Of a stretch of 45,596 nucleotides of DNA, positions 7,592-16,541 are shown one piece after another. How positions within the stretch are numbered: the stretch's first letter is position 1; each line of letters starts with the position of its first letter. The DNA is from CAINVV01 sp037129695 (GTDB taxonomy: Bacteria > Bacteroidota > Bacteroidia > Bacteroidales > Prolixibacteraceae): the NCBI GenBank assembly GCA_037129695.1, contig JBAXUL010000023.1, positions 1-45,596 on the forward strand, written 5' to 3'. A model generated the notes under the pieces. That model worked only from the letters and a program-made list of their open reading frames with translations, was not told the origin of the DNA and did no database searches. Position numbers and translations under genes: made by a program.

Positions 7592-9241
7592 TTAAAGCGG
7601 GTACCTTGCCACGATCGGCATCTTACGCCCAAAGCCAAATGCCTTGGAAGAAATCCTCAATGTGGGAGGTGCCTGAAAGCGTTTGTATTCATTTCTGTTG
7701 ACAAGCGACACCACTTTTCTGACCACAGCCTCGTCAAAACCGTCATCTACCAAATTCTGCACACTTCTTGCCTGGTCAATATACTGGTATAGGATGGCAT
7801 CAAGCAATTCATATTCCGGTAGTGAGTCAGAATCTTTCTGCCCGGGACGAAGTTCGGCGGAGGGAGGCTTCAGAATCGTGTTATGTGGTATAATCTCTTC
7901 ATTCCTGTTGATGTAATCCGACAACTGGTACACTTCTGTTTTATAGAGATCGCCAAGTACTGAAAGTCCACCGTTCATGTCACCATAAAGTGTGCCATAG
8001 CCTACTGCCGCCTCACTTTTGTTGGAGGTATTGAGGAGAATATACCCAAATTTATTGCAAAAGGCCATCAGCAGGCTTCCCCTGATCCGTGCTTGTATAT
8101 TTTCCTCCGCAAGATCATGGGGCAATCCGTCAAAAATTCCGGACAGTGCTCCATCAAAAGCATCCGCTATCGTATGAATCGGTATCGTCTCATAGGCGAC
8201 TCCCAAACGGAGGGCCAGCGCAACCGCATCATTCACAGAGTGATCGGAAGAATATTGAGAAGGCATCAGAAGCACCTTTACATTTTCGGCTCCCAAAGCA
8301 CTAACCGCCAATACGAGTGTCAGCGCTGAGTCGATACCACCCGAAAGTCCAAGGGTGGCTTTTTTAAATCCGGATTTTCTGAAGTAATCGGAAATGCCCA
8401 AAACAAGCGCCTGAAAGATTTTTTCGTTGGTCTCAGCCTGGGGTTGCAAATCGCTAAACTCATGATCCAAAGTATCCACGATGGCAAAATCCTCTCTGAA
8501 ATAGGCCAATTCCCTGACCACCTGCCCCTGGCGGTCGACCATCAGTGACCCCCCGTCAAAAACTAGTTCCGTCTGTGCTCCCACCTGGTTCACATAGATA
8601 ATCGGAACTTTGTATTTTTTGGCATCTTCCAATAAAATATCCTTGCGCAATTTTTCCTGGTGGTAAGAGAACGGTGAGGCAGAAAGATTGATCACCAGAT
8701 CCGGATTTTGCCGGCAATATTCTTCCATTGGAGAGGTTTCGTACAAATTTTCCCTGCCGAAAGCGTTCATGACTTTTTGGTTGAACCAAAGGTCCTCACA
8801 GATGGTAATGGCTAATTTCTGCCCGTTCAGTTCAACCAGATTGAACTCCTTATTCGATTCGAAGTGCCTGTATTCGTCAAATACGTCGTAAGTGGGCAGC
8901 AGGGTTTTGTGGTGGATGCTGCTGATCATTCCATCCTTCAGAAAGAAGGCCGAATTATACAACATCTTTCCTTTCGGACTTGGATTGAAACTTGGACCTC
9001 CCACAACAGCAGCAATACCGGTGCAGTGAGTGGCGATGGTTTCAATCGCTTCCAGCGCCTCGGTAATGAACTCAAGCCTTTCCAGCAAATCGTTCGGATA
9101 ATAACCGCACACAGACAGTTCGGAGAAAATCACAAGATCTGCATTCTCTTCTTTTGCTCTTTCAATGGAAGCGATAATTCTTTCACTGTTTTCGGGGAAA
9201 TTTCCCACGTGGTAATTCAACTGAGCCAATGCAATCCTCAT
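7592..9241 (-). CDS. nadE: glutamine-dependent NAD+ synthetase
   Basis: This 549-residue two-domain cytosolic enzyme makes NAD+ from nicotinic-acid adenine dinucleotide, ATP and glutamine. Residues 1 to about 260 are a nitrilase-type glutaminase with the Glu-Lys-Cys triad visible (E41 in FSELSVCGYYP, K112 in HHKTLLP, C148 in ITICEDLW). Residues about 275-549 are the ATP-pyrophosphatase synthetase with SGGIDS at 300-305 and a substrate-specificity segment around NKSEAAVGYGTLYGDM. The length is that of the shorter glutamine-dependent class. It diverges from gldB; the nadE-gldB neighbourhood is common in Bacteroidota, though usually co-directional. Confidence 0.95.
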   Translation of the reverse strand: MRIALAQLNYHVGNFPENSERIIASIERAKEENADLVIFSELSVCGYYPNDLLERLEFITEALEAIETIATHCTGIAAVVGGPSFNPSPKGKMLYNSAFFLKDGMISSIHHKTLLPTYDVFDEYRHFESNKEFNLVELNGQKLAITICEDLWFNQKVMNAFGRENLYETSPMEEYCRQNPDLVINLSASPFSYHQEKLRKDILLEDAKKYKVPIIYVNQVGAQTELVFDGGSLMVDRQGQVVRELAYFREDFAIVDTLDHEFSDLQPQAETNEKIFQALVLGISDYFRKSGFKKATLGLSGGIDSALTLVLAVSALGAENVKVLLMPSQYSSDHSVNDAVALALRLGVAYETIPIHTIADAFDGALSGIFDGLPHDLAEENIQARIRGSLLMAFCNKFGYILLNTSNKSEAAVGYGTLYGDMNGGLSVLGDLYKTEVYQLSDYINRNEEIIPHNTILKPPSAELRPGQKDSDSLPEYELLDAILYQYIDQARSVQNLVDDGFDEAVVRKVVSLVNRNEYKRFQAPPTLRISSKAFGFGRKMPIVARYPL

Positions 9242-9302
9242 GGGTCTCTTTTGGTAAGTGAAATTTTTGAATGAATTTTAAAGCCCTGCAGCTTTTTTTG
9301 CA

Positions 9303-9344
9303 GTCCGATCGGACAAAAATAGATAAATTCACACCCGCAAACAA
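9303..9344 (-). promoter_or_regulatory. predicted nadE promoter with overlapping 12-bp palindrome
   Basis: Read on the minus strand, TTG (9344-9342), a 20-bp spacer and TATTTTTG (9321-9314) form a good Bacteroidota promoter. The perfect palindrome GTCCGATCGGAC (9303-9314) lies exactly over the predicted start of transcription and might be an operator. Confidence 0.5.
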
Positions 9345-9362
9345 TTAGAATCAAGGGCATTT

Positions 9363-10415
9363 ATGAAACGAATTATTCAGATTTCAATTTTATATACTGT
9401 CAAGATCCTGAAAAGTAAAATTGCAGGCTTCATCTTCCTGTTGCTAATTCTATCCTCCTGCCACCGTAATCCACTCAACGTCAATGTCTCAAACATTGAT
9501 GTCAATCTGAGAATTCTTCGGCTGGATCAGGATCTTTTCCAGGTCACTCCCGAAAATATTAGCCGGCTCGTTCCTGAACTCGAAAAAAAATATCGTCTTT
9601 TTTTCGGCGTGTACAACAAAGAGATACTGGCCATCGGGGATTCCCGTGATTCACTTTATGCCGGATACCTGCTGACTTTTTTAAAAGATCCAACCAATTT
9701 GAAAGCCAAACTGAAATCGGATTCCGTCTTCCGCAATTTCAAACCATTGGCATCCCAGCTGGAAGAGGCTTTCAGGCACTATAAGTACTATTATCCACGG
9801 ATGCAGTTACCGGCTGTGTGTACTTACATTTCAGGGTTTAACCAGTCGATCGTCACAACACCGGATGTGCTTGGAATCAGCCTTGACAATTATCTGGGCG
9901 CAGATTGCAGTTTTTACAAACAACTTGGACTGTTTGAGTACAAAAGGCGAAACATGGAGCCCCGGAAACTGGTCTACGATGCAATTTTCGGATGGGCTTC
10001 CCAACAATTTGAATACAAAGGAAATACCGAAAATCTGATCTCCGGAATGATTTACCAGGGAAAACTGCTTTATTTTCTGGATGCCATGATTCCCGAAGGA
10101 CCCGACCATTTGAAAATCGGCTATACGGAAGAACAGGTGAATTGGTGCAAGGCACACGAAACAGAGATGTGGAACTTCCTGGTAGAAAAGAAATTACTCT
10201 TTTCAGGAGATCGCATGGAATTGGTAAGATTCGTCAATCCTGCCCCATTCACATCTCCTTTCGGACAAAAATCACCAGGAAGAACAGGGGTCTGGATAGG
10301 TTGGGAGATCATCAAAAGCTACATGCTAAAAAATCCTTCCGTCAAGTTGCAGGACTTGATGGAAGAGAACGATTACCACAAAATTCTCAATGAATCAGGC
10401 TACTCGCCCGGCTAA
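9363..10415 (+). CDS. gldB: GldB-like gliding motility lipoprotein
   Basis: This 350-residue protein has an N-terminal export segment and lipobox (FLLLILSSC, acylated Cys near residue 33), so it is a predicted lipoprotein. The body (VNLRILRLDQDLFQ, ELEKKYRLFFGVYNKEIL, FNQSIVTTPDVLGISLDNYLG, YKRRNMEPRKLVYDAIFGWA) matches the GldB family as I know it. GldB was defined as essential for gliding in Flavobacterium johnsoniae, but homologues are widespread in non-gliding Bacteroidota and their biochemical role is unknown. No gldC follows, and the next gene faces it. The family call is fairly secure; a gliding function is not implied. Confidence 0.82.
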   Translation: MKRIIQISILYTVKILKSKIAGFIFLLLILSSCHRNPLNVNVSNIDVNLRILRLDQDLFQVTPENISRLVPELEKKYRLFFGVYNKEILAIGDSRDSLYAGYLLTFLKDPTNLKAKLKSDSVFRNFKPLASQLEEAFRHYKYYYPRMQLPAVCTYISGFNQSIVTTPDVLGISLDNYLGADCSFYKQLGLFEYKRRNMEPRKLVYDAIFGWASQQFEYKGNTENLISGMIYQGKLLYFLDAMIPEGPDHLKIGYTEEQVNWCKAHETEMWNFLVEKKLLFSGDRMELVRFVNPAPFTSPFGQKSPGRTGVWIGWEIIKSYMLKNPSVKLQDLMEENDYHKILNESGYSPG

Positions 10416-10436
10416 AGTTGGTTTGTTAGAAATTGT

Positions 10437-11237
10437 TTACAGCGGGCGAATTTTGATATTACGGTACCAAACGTCATTGCCATGATCCTGCAAAGCAATG
10501 TATCCCTCTTTGGGAACATTGGCCCAATCCGGATTGTAGGCAGGGAATTTTGAATTCTTCACCAAATCATTCCATTCAGGGGTCCAGAGATGGTACTCCA
10601 GAATGGTCTCTCCATTTTGCTTGTGAACCACAGAACCCTGATAGCAGATGATTTCGATGCTGTTCCATTCTCCAACAGGTTTGGTGTTTTGTGGGTTGGC
10701 GGGTATCAGGTCATAAAGGGACCCTGCTTTCCTGTTACCATCCTTTCCAAGCAAGGCATCAGGGTGATTGTCGTTGTCGAGCACCTGAAATTCAGGAGCT
10801 GTTTTCCATATTTCCTTGCCGGCAACCTCTTTTCCAAGATAAAAAACACCCGAATTACCACCTTTGGAGATTTTCCACTCCAACTTCAGGTCGAAATTAG
10901 AGAACTCTCTGGCAGCAAACAGGATATCACCTCCATTGGCCGCGCCTGCTGCAGCCCTACCAGTTGCATTACATTTGAGTGATCCGTCTTCAACCACCCA
11001 TCCTGAAGGGAAACCTGTCTTATTGACCCCTCTCCACCCATCGACCGACTTGCCGTTAAACAAAAGGATCCAACCCTGGGCTGCCTCTGAGGCAGACAAT
11101 GAATTCAACATTGGAACAACTGTACTTCTCTCTGCTCCAATACCTTTTTCGGCCCGAGACACACTCTTTTTCTGTTGAGCGTTACAATTCGTCGCGACCA
11201 GAACTGAGATAGCAAAAATCAATAATTGTACTTTCAT
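10437..11237 (-). CDS. DUF1080 (3-keto-disaccharide hydrolase-like) secreted protein
   Basis: This 266-residue protein has a signal peptide (about 1-20, cleavage after NCNA). A DUF1080 beta-sandwich follows from about 55: WILLFNGKSVDGWRG, FSNFDLKLEWKISKGGNSGVFYLGKE, APEFQVLDNDNHPD, GEWNSIEIICYQGSVVHKQNGE and a C-terminal GYIALQDHGNDVWYRNIKIRPL. Some members hydrolyse 3-keto-glycosides during periplasmic sugar breakdown; others only bind glycans. It stands alone, convergent with gldB (21-bp gap), with no sugar-utilisation genes nearby, so its substrate is unknown. A TAAATTTG box on the minus strand at 11368-11361 could be its -7 element. Confidence 0.85.
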   Translation of the reverse strand: MKVQLLIFAISVLVATNCNAQQKKSVSRAEKGIGAERSTVVPMLNSLSASEAAQGWILLFNGKSVDGWRGVNKTGFPSGWVVEDGSLKCNATGRAAAGAANGGDILFAAREFSNFDLKLEWKISKGGNSGVFYLGKEVAGKEIWKTAPEFQVLDNDNHPDALLGKDGNRKAGSLYDLIPANPQNTKPVGEWNSIEIICYQGSVVHKQNGETILEYHLWTPEWNDLVKNSKFPAYNPDWANVPKEGYIALQDHGNDVWYRNIKIRPL

Positions 11238-11422
11238 TTGATGGTAATAGGTTATTTAACGGTCTAATGAAATCACCAGATCAATCTATTGACATGTAAT
11301 AGTCTGACAGAGACCCGCGAACAATGGCAACTGATTGCAAGTTCGCTGACTTTAAAAATACAAATTTAATATCAATACAAATAAAAAAGCGACTATTTAT
11401 CTCTTGAGCCAACTAATCGTTG

Positions 11423-11430
11423 TAACTTTG
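11423..11430 (+). promoter_or_regulatory. predicted -7 element for pfkA
   Basis: TAACTTTG matches TAnnTTTG and would give a leader of about 43 nt before the pfkA ATG. An upstream TTG (11404-11406) is only 16 bp away, shorter than ideal. Confidence 0.4.
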
Positions 11431-11476
11431 GAAGCGCTTAATTCACATTAGAATTGATCCGTTTAGTTTTATTCCT

Positions 11477-12499
11477 ATGGCAAAGAGAATCGGAATTTTA
11501 ACAGCAGGAGGTGATTGTCCCGGGTTGAATGCAGCCATCCGGGGTGTTGGGAAAACAGCTATTCTGAACCATGGCATGGAGGTGATTGGTTTTACCGCAG
11601 GGTTCAGTGGTTTGATATGGAAAGAATACATCGAGCTGGATGAAGCCAAACTATCAGGTATACTCACCGTAGGAGGAACCATTTTAGGTACTTCGAGGGA
11701 GAAACCCTTCAAGATGGAGAAAGGGGAAGAAACCAACGAAAAGCCTGCACTAATCAGAAAAAACTACAAGGATCTGGAACTCGACTGTGTGGTATGTATC
11801 GGCGGCAACGGATCCATGAAAACGGCTGCCCAATTGCAAAAAATAGGGATCAATGTCATTGGTATTCCAAAGACCATTGACAACGATGTTTTTGGCACCG
11901 AGGTGACATTTGGTTTCGACTCAGCGGTGACGATCGCAACGGAAGCGATCGACAGGTTGCATACGACTGCCAACTCACACCAACGGGCGATGGTTATCGA
12001 AGTGATGGGCCACGATGCCGGCTGGATTGCCCTATACGCAGGACTCGCAGGCGGTGGCGACATTATCCTAATTCCTGAGATCAGCTACAGCATTGAGAGT
12101 GTTTGTCAGGCCATTGAGAACAGGTTCTCCATGAAAAAGCCCTACTCAATCGTTGTGGTGGCCGAAGGAATAAAACACCCGGCAGGCATTTCGGCCTCTG
12201 CCTATATTGCAGAAAGGATTCAGGCACTCACCGGAATTGAAACCCGCGATACCCGTTTGGGTTACGTTCAACGTGGAGGAAGTCCGTCTGCCATGGACCG
12301 TATCCTGGCCACGCGCTATGGAGCCTTTGCTGCGGAACTGATTGCAAAGGGAGATTATGGACAGATGGTGGCCATCAGAAATGGGAAAATTGGGTCGATC
12401 CCACTTGAAAAAGTGGGTGGCAAACTTAGTCTGGTGGACCCCAATGACCAATTGATAGAAAAAGCCAGAAAGATGGGTGTCTATTTCGGCGACGAATAG
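11477..12499 (+). CDS. pfkA: 6-phosphofructokinase
   Basis: This 340-residue glycolytic enzyme phosphorylates fructose 6-phosphate. Visible landmarks are TAGGDCPGLNAAIRG (9-23), GGTILGTSR (66-74), the nucleotide site CIGGNGSMKTA (107-117), PKTIDND with the catalytic Asp135, MGHDAGWIA and RLGYVQRGGSPSA. At the two positions that separate ATP from pyrophosphate enzymes it has Gly112 (ATP-like) and Lys132 (PPi/mixed-group-like). The Asp usual before that Gly is Asn111. The same Gly/Lys combination occurs in ATP-using actinobacterial PFKs, so ATP use is likely but not certain. It lies alone behind its own promoter. Confidence 0.92.
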   Translation: MAKRIGILTAGGDCPGLNAAIRGVGKTAILNHGMEVIGFTAGFSGLIWKEYIELDEAKLSGILTVGGTILGTSREKPFKMEKGEETNEKPALIRKNYKDLELDCVVCIGGNGSMKTAAQLQKIGINVIGIPKTIDNDVFGTEVTFGFDSAVTIATEAIDRLHTTANSHQRAMVIEVMGHDAGWIALYAGLAGGGDIILIPEISYSIESVCQAIENRFSMKKPYSIVVVAEGIKHPAGISASAYIAERIQALTGIETRDTRLGYVQRGGSPSAMDRILATRYGAFAAELIAKGDYGQMVAIRNGKIGSIPLEKVGGKLSLVDPNDQLIEKARKMGVYFGDE

Positions 12500-12650
12500 G
12501 ACATTAGCTTGAAAGAGGCTAATTCCCCTATCTTCCAATCGGTTTAATATTTTCGGCGTTCTACCCTTTTATTTCAGGGATTCGCTGAGAATGTAGTCTT
12601 TTCGGTGACAGGAAATAGAAAAGCTATCGGGTTTAGTCTCACCATTTTTT

Positions 12651-12658
12651 TAGTTTTG
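12651..12658 (+). promoter_or_regulatory. predicted -7 element upstream of the DUF1573 gene
   Basis: TAGTTTTG matches TAnnTTTG and lies 82 bp before the ATG at 12741. No convincing -33 element was found. An A-rich leader (TATAAAATAAAATAAA, about 12704-12719) precedes the gene. Confidence 0.35.
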
Positions 12659-12740
12659 CAAACAAATTGCTTAAATTTGAATCCTTGATTCATTTGATTC
12701 ACGTATAAAATAAAATAAAAAACTCATAAATTAATCACCA

Positions 12741-13832
12741 ATGAAGTATTCAGTCAGATTTTTCGCAATGGCCCTGCTCGTTCTGGCAGGATTTAATTCA
12801 ATCGCTCAAACAACTACAGAAATGACTTTTGAAAGTCTTGAGCACGATTTTGGCAAGATTAAAGAGGATGCCGGTCCGGCAAATTTTAATTTTAATTTTA
12901 AAAATACCGGAAAAATTCCTTTGGTTATTGCTGCTGTGAATGCCTCCTGCGGCTGCACCACACCTGAATGGAGCAAAGAACCTGTTATGCCGGGAAAATC
13001 AGGGTTCATCAAAGTCTCTTATAATCCGCTGAACCGTCCGGGAAGTTTTAACAAGACAATCACGGTTGCTGCCAATATCCCAAATGGAACGCTTATGCTG
13101 AAAATTGCAGGTGAAGTTCTTCCAAAATCTTTGACCATGGAAGAACAATATCCAATCGATCTTGGAAAAATCAGGATGCTCAACAACAACCTGTCGTTTG
13201 TTCGGATCAAAAACAATGAACAAAAAACTGATTCCCTGAAATTCATCAATCTATCAGGTAGCAAAGTTAAAATAGGGCTCAAAGGAGTTCTGGCCTATCT
13301 GAATGTCAAAGTAGTTCCCGAAACAGTTGAGAACAATGGCACCGGATTTATCGTGGTAACTTTCGACGGTGCCAAGGTAACCGAACTCGGATTTCAGATG
13401 TCCAGGGTTTATCTTACCTACAACGGAGAAGAGAACTACAATTACGGGGTGAATGTCACCGCTACTGTTGAAGAAGATTTCTCAAAATTATCCCAGAAAG
13501 ATCTGCAGAATGCCCCTATCATTGATTTCAATGAGCGTGTCTACGATTTTGGAGAGGTGACGGAAGGCAAAAAAGTGGAGTATACCTTCAAAATTCTGAA
13601 TAAGGGCAAAAGCGATCTGCTGATAAGAAGTGTAAAGGCATCTTGTGGCTGTACTGCTGCCAATCCAACATCCAACGTGGTCAAACCGGGAACGGATACC
13701 GATCTAAAGGTCGTATTTGATTCCAATGGTAAATTGGGATTACAGAACAAAACCATTACGATTATATCCAATGATCCAAATTCGGCAACTTCCATTCTCA
13801 GAATTTCAGGGACGGTGAACAAAGCCAAGTAA
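12741..13832 (+). CDS. secreted protein with two DUF1573 domains
   Basis: This 363-residue protein begins with a signal peptide (residues 1-22, ...AGFNSIAQ). Two Ig-like DUF1573 domains flank a divergent middle sandwich. The first (about 28-128) contains FESLEHDFGKIKEDAG and ASCGCTTPEWSKEPVMPGKSG. The last (about 258-360) contains NERVYDFGEVTEGKK and ASCGCTAANPTSNVVKPGT. The repeated CGCT motif and final Ig strand TSILRISGTV are typical of these Bacteroidota periplasmic or surface proteins. Their function is unknown; they resemble MSP/ASH-type binding modules. It is 2 bp upstream of meaB, so the two are probably co-transcribed although their roles look unrelated. Confidence 0.85.
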   Translation: MKYSVRFFAMALLVLAGFNSIAQTTTEMTFESLEHDFGKIKEDAGPANFNFNFKNTGKIPLVIAAVNASCGCTTPEWSKEPVMPGKSGFIKVSYNPLNRPGSFNKTITVAANIPNGTLMLKIAGEVLPKSLTMEEQYPIDLGKIRMLNNNLSFVRIKNNEQKTDSLKFINLSGSKVKIGLKGVLAYLNVKVVPETVENNGTGFIVVTFDGAKVTELGFQMSRVYLTYNGEENYNYGVNVTATVEEDFSKLSQKDLQNAPIIDFNERVYDFGEVTEGKKVEYTFKILNKGKSDLLIRSVKASCGCTAANPTSNVVKPGTDTDLKVVFDSNGKLGLQNKTITIISNDPNSATSILRISGTVNKAK

Positions 13833-13834
13833 AT

Positions 13835-14944
13835 ATGGACCATCCCGAGAACGATCCGAAATACAAAGGCTTGAACGTCAGTAAAGGCATAGACCAGCCG
13901 GAGGCTGTGAATGCTGATTCGGTACATCGTTTTCTGAAAAAAAACCAGCAGCGTGAATTATCTGTTGATGAATACTGCCAGGGAATCCTGCAAGGCAATC
14001 GCATGGTTCTTAGCAGGGCTGTCACCCTGATCGAAAGCAACAAGCCGGATCACCGGCATATTGCCCAAAAAATTATCAGCCATTGTTTGCCTTTTTCGGG
14101 AAATTCAGTCCGCATCGGAATTACCGGTGTACCGGGAGCCGGGAAGAGTACTTTTATTGAATCATTTGGGACTTACCTCACCTCCATCGGCAAGAAAATT
14201 GCGGTACTGGCGATTGATCCAAGTTCCGAACGATCGAAAGGTTCGATCCTGGGAGACAAAACCCGGATGGAAGAACTCTCCACCGACCCCAACGCGTACA
14301 TTAGGCCAAGCCCCTCCTCCGGATCGCTGGGTGGCGTCGCCAGAAAAACCCGCGAGACCATTCTATTGTGTGAAGCTGCAGGATTTGACACCATTCTGAT
14401 TGAAACTGTAGGCGTAGGTCAGTCGGAAACAGTAGTCCACTCGATGGTCGATTTCTTTCTCCTGCTTCAGATATCAGGTGCCGGAGACGAACTTCAGGGA
14501 ATCAAGCGAGGAATCATGGAGATGGCTGACACCATTGTGATCAACAAGGCAGACGGTGACAACATCAACCGGGCCAATACAGCAGCAACACTTTACCGCA
14601 ACGCCCTTCACCTCTTCCCCCCTACCCTTTCAGGCTGGATTCCACAGGTTAAAACCTGTTCATCCCTGCGAAAAACAGGAATCAGCGAAATTTGGAGTTG
14701 TATCGAAGAATACCTGATTCAGGTAAAAGGGAATGCCTTTTTCGAAGAGAGACGAGCCAGTCAGGCCAGGTATTGGATGTTCGAGACGATTGATGAAAAT
14801 CTGAAAACCAATTTTTACCAGAATAAACACATTAAAACTGCACTGTCCCTCCTTGAAACCAAGGTGGCAGATGAAAAATTAAGTCCTTTTGAGGCCGCCC
14901 GCGAATTGCTGGAGAAATATTTTGACACCATTAGCAAACAATAA
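13835..14944 (+). CDS. meaB: MeaB/ArgK-family G-protein chaperone of methylmalonyl-CoA mutase
   Basis: This 369-residue P-loop GTPase has Walker A GVPGAGKST at 98-106. LAIDPSSERSKGSILGDKTRM follows (switch/base region), then ETVGVGQSE (Walker B/switch) and VINKADG as the NKxD guanine-specificity motif. MeaB protects and reloads the B12-dependent methylmalonyl-CoA mutase, gating cobalamin transfer. The C-terminal helical arm (about 290-369) mediates dimerisation. The mutase subunits (mutA/mutB) are not in this window, so the partner must be encoded elsewhere. The family assignment is secure. Confidence 0.92.
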   Translation: MDHPENDPKYKGLNVSKGIDQPEAVNADSVHRFLKKNQQRELSVDEYCQGILQGNRMVLSRAVTLIESNKPDHRHIAQKIISHCLPFSGNSVRIGITGVPGAGKSTFIESFGTYLTSIGKKIAVLAIDPSSERSKGSILGDKTRMEELSTDPNAYIRPSPSSGSLGGVARKTRETILLCEAAGFDTILIETVGVGQSETVVHSMVDFFLLLQISGAGDELQGIKRGIMEMADTIVINKADGDNINRANTAATLYRNALHLFPPTLSGWIPQVKTCSSLRKTGISEIWSCIEEYLIQVKGNAFFEERRASQARYWMFETIDENLKTNFYQNKHIKTALSLLETKVADEKLSPFEAARELLEKYFDTISKQ

Positions 14945-15095
14945 TGTTCCAAGAATATTCAAATGATGCAGATTCTGATTCCCTTGTTTGGAGAATTCTG
15001 CCAGCAGTGTCGCGAAAAGCCAACTGTAATCGTATAGAAAAAAATACGACGTGATCATTTGTCATTACTAAATTCGCCTTTCAGAAAATGTTTTT

Positions 15096-15103
15096 TATTT
15101 TTG
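15096..15103 (+). promoter_or_regulatory. predicted -7 element for the TlpA-like gene
   Basis: TATTTTTG matches TAnnTTTG and lies 54 bp before the chosen ATG (15158). No clear -33 box is seen. Confidence 0.4.
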
Positions 15104-15157
15104 AACTCTACAAATTAATCCGGATTGAAATTCAATCCATTAAATAAAGTTAACCTG

Positions 15158-16258
15158 ATGATAAAAAAAATCTTGTTCTTAGCGTTGATATCCTGTAGTA
15201 TCATCTCCTGTGCAAAGCCCGACAAGTTCGTGATCAACGGTGAGATCAAAGGAAAAGACAGCGGGAATATACAGCTGATGAAGTTTGCAGACGGGAAATG
15301 GGTAAAGGAAGACACAGCCAGGATGGTGAAAGGCAAATTCCAGTTAACAGGAAAAGTGGACCTCCCAGAGTTGCGTTATGTCACCCTGGGTGCCAGCGAA
15401 ATGGTTGCCCAATTCTTTGTTGAAAACGGAACCATAAGCTTACAGGCCTATTCAGACAGTCTGGACAAGAGCGTGATCAAAGGATCCAAATCCAATGAAG
15501 AATTCAAAATATATCAGACAGAGTTGGCAAGCCTCTCGAAAGAGGCCCAGGGCATGCAGCAAAGATTCATGTCTGCACAATCAAGCGGAGATCAGGACGG
15601 CATGAAAAAGGCGCAGATCGACTATGAGGCCATGGTTCAGAATTTGGGTGTCTATGCGAAGAATTTCATTCGTGAACACAGAAAATCCTCTGTATCTCCC
15701 CTGATTGCCATGATGCAATTCGGCCAGACCATTAAAGCGGCAGAAATTGATACCCTCATTGCATTCCTTGATCCGTCAGTTTTGCCATCGATTTATGTAT
15801 CGGAACTGAAAAAAATGGCGGATAAGATGAGAGCCACCGAGGTAGGTTCAATGGCCCCTGATTTTACGTTGCCTACTCCTGACGGAGGAACATTTAACCT
15901 GGCAACTACCCGAGGAAAATATGTGATGATCGATTTCTGGGCAGCATGGTGTCAGCCTTGCCGTCAGGAAAACCCAAATGTGGTGGCACTTTACGGGAAA
16001 TACAAAGACAAAGGGTTTGATGTGGTAGGCGTTTCGCTTGACCGCGAAAAAGAGGCCTGGATCAAGGCGATTGCCGACGACAAACTGGTTTGGCACCAAG
16101 TTTCAGAGTTGAAATTCTGGCAGAGTGAAATTGCACAAAAATATGGAGTAACCGCAATTCCGTGTACTTTTCTTTTGGACAAAGGTGGAAAAATCATTGC
16201 TAAAAATCTCCGAGGCGAAGAACTGGCTAAAAAGCTGGAGGAACTGATGGGGAAATAA
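15158..16258 (+). CDS. TlpA-like thioredoxin-fold lipoprotein with DUF4369 domain
   Basis: This 366-residue predicted lipoprotein has lipobox ISCSIISC with the acyl-Cys near residue 18. Residues about 22-120 form a DUF4369-type beta domain (FVINGEIKGKDSGNIQLMKF). A helical segment runs to about 230. A TlpA/AhpC-type thioredoxin domain (about 235-366) carries the redox motif WAAWCQPCRQ, followed by GVSLDREKEAW and the cis-Pro loop GVTAIPCTFLLD. Such proteins act as periplasmic disulfide reductases. The ATG at 15158 is chosen over an in-frame TTG at 15125 because it starts directly at a standard signal peptide. Its redox partner is not evident here. Confidence 0.88.
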   Translation: MIKKILFLALISCSIISCAKPDKFVINGEIKGKDSGNIQLMKFADGKWVKEDTARMVKGKFQLTGKVDLPELRYVTLGASEMVAQFFVENGTISLQAYSDSLDKSVIKGSKSNEEFKIYQTELASLSKEAQGMQQRFMSAQSSGDQDGMKKAQIDYEAMVQNLGVYAKNFIREHRKSSVSPLIAMMQFGQTIKAAEIDTLIAFLDPSVLPSIYVSELKKMADKMRATEVGSMAPDFTLPTPDGGTFNLATTRGKYVMIDFWAAWCQPCRQENPNVVALYGKYKDKGFDVVGVSLDREKEAWIKAIADDKLVWHQVSELKFWQSEIAQKYGVTAIPCTFLLDKGGKIIAKNLRGEELAKKLEELMGK

Positions 16259-16285
16259 AAAGACTGTAAAATACAGATTTACAAG

Positions 16286-16326
16286 TTAAAAGTGAAAAGT
16301 CCGGAACTCCCGTTTTTCACTTTTAA
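16286..16326. terminator. A/T-rich hairpin after the TlpA-like gene
   Basis: TTAAAAGTGAAAA (16286-16298) pairs perfectly with TTTTCACTTTTAA (16314-16326) across a 15-nt loop. A T-rich stretch follows and A-rich DNA precedes it, so it could end transcription in either direction. Its arms are the same heptamer-type sequence as the inverted repeat at 3124-3221. Confidence 0.5.
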
Positions 16327-16541
16327 TTTTTATTTAATTATTTATCATTTTTAATGAACCTAACGCAACCATTTTAGTCTTTGGTCTCATCTTAAGATTA
16401 GTCACGAAGCCGAAAAAAAAATCAAAATCTGAAAAATTGTAGGTTTTATTTTCGTTCTTTAACATCTTATAGAGACTTTTGTGGAGATTAATTTGTTTAA
16501 TTCGAACGATCGTTGCAAAACCATTTATCAGATTGTTAAAC

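Noticed and set aside
12503..12523. Terminator after pfkA (ATTAGC ... GCTAAT hairpin)
   Set aside because: The stem is only 6 bp and is not followed by a T-tract.
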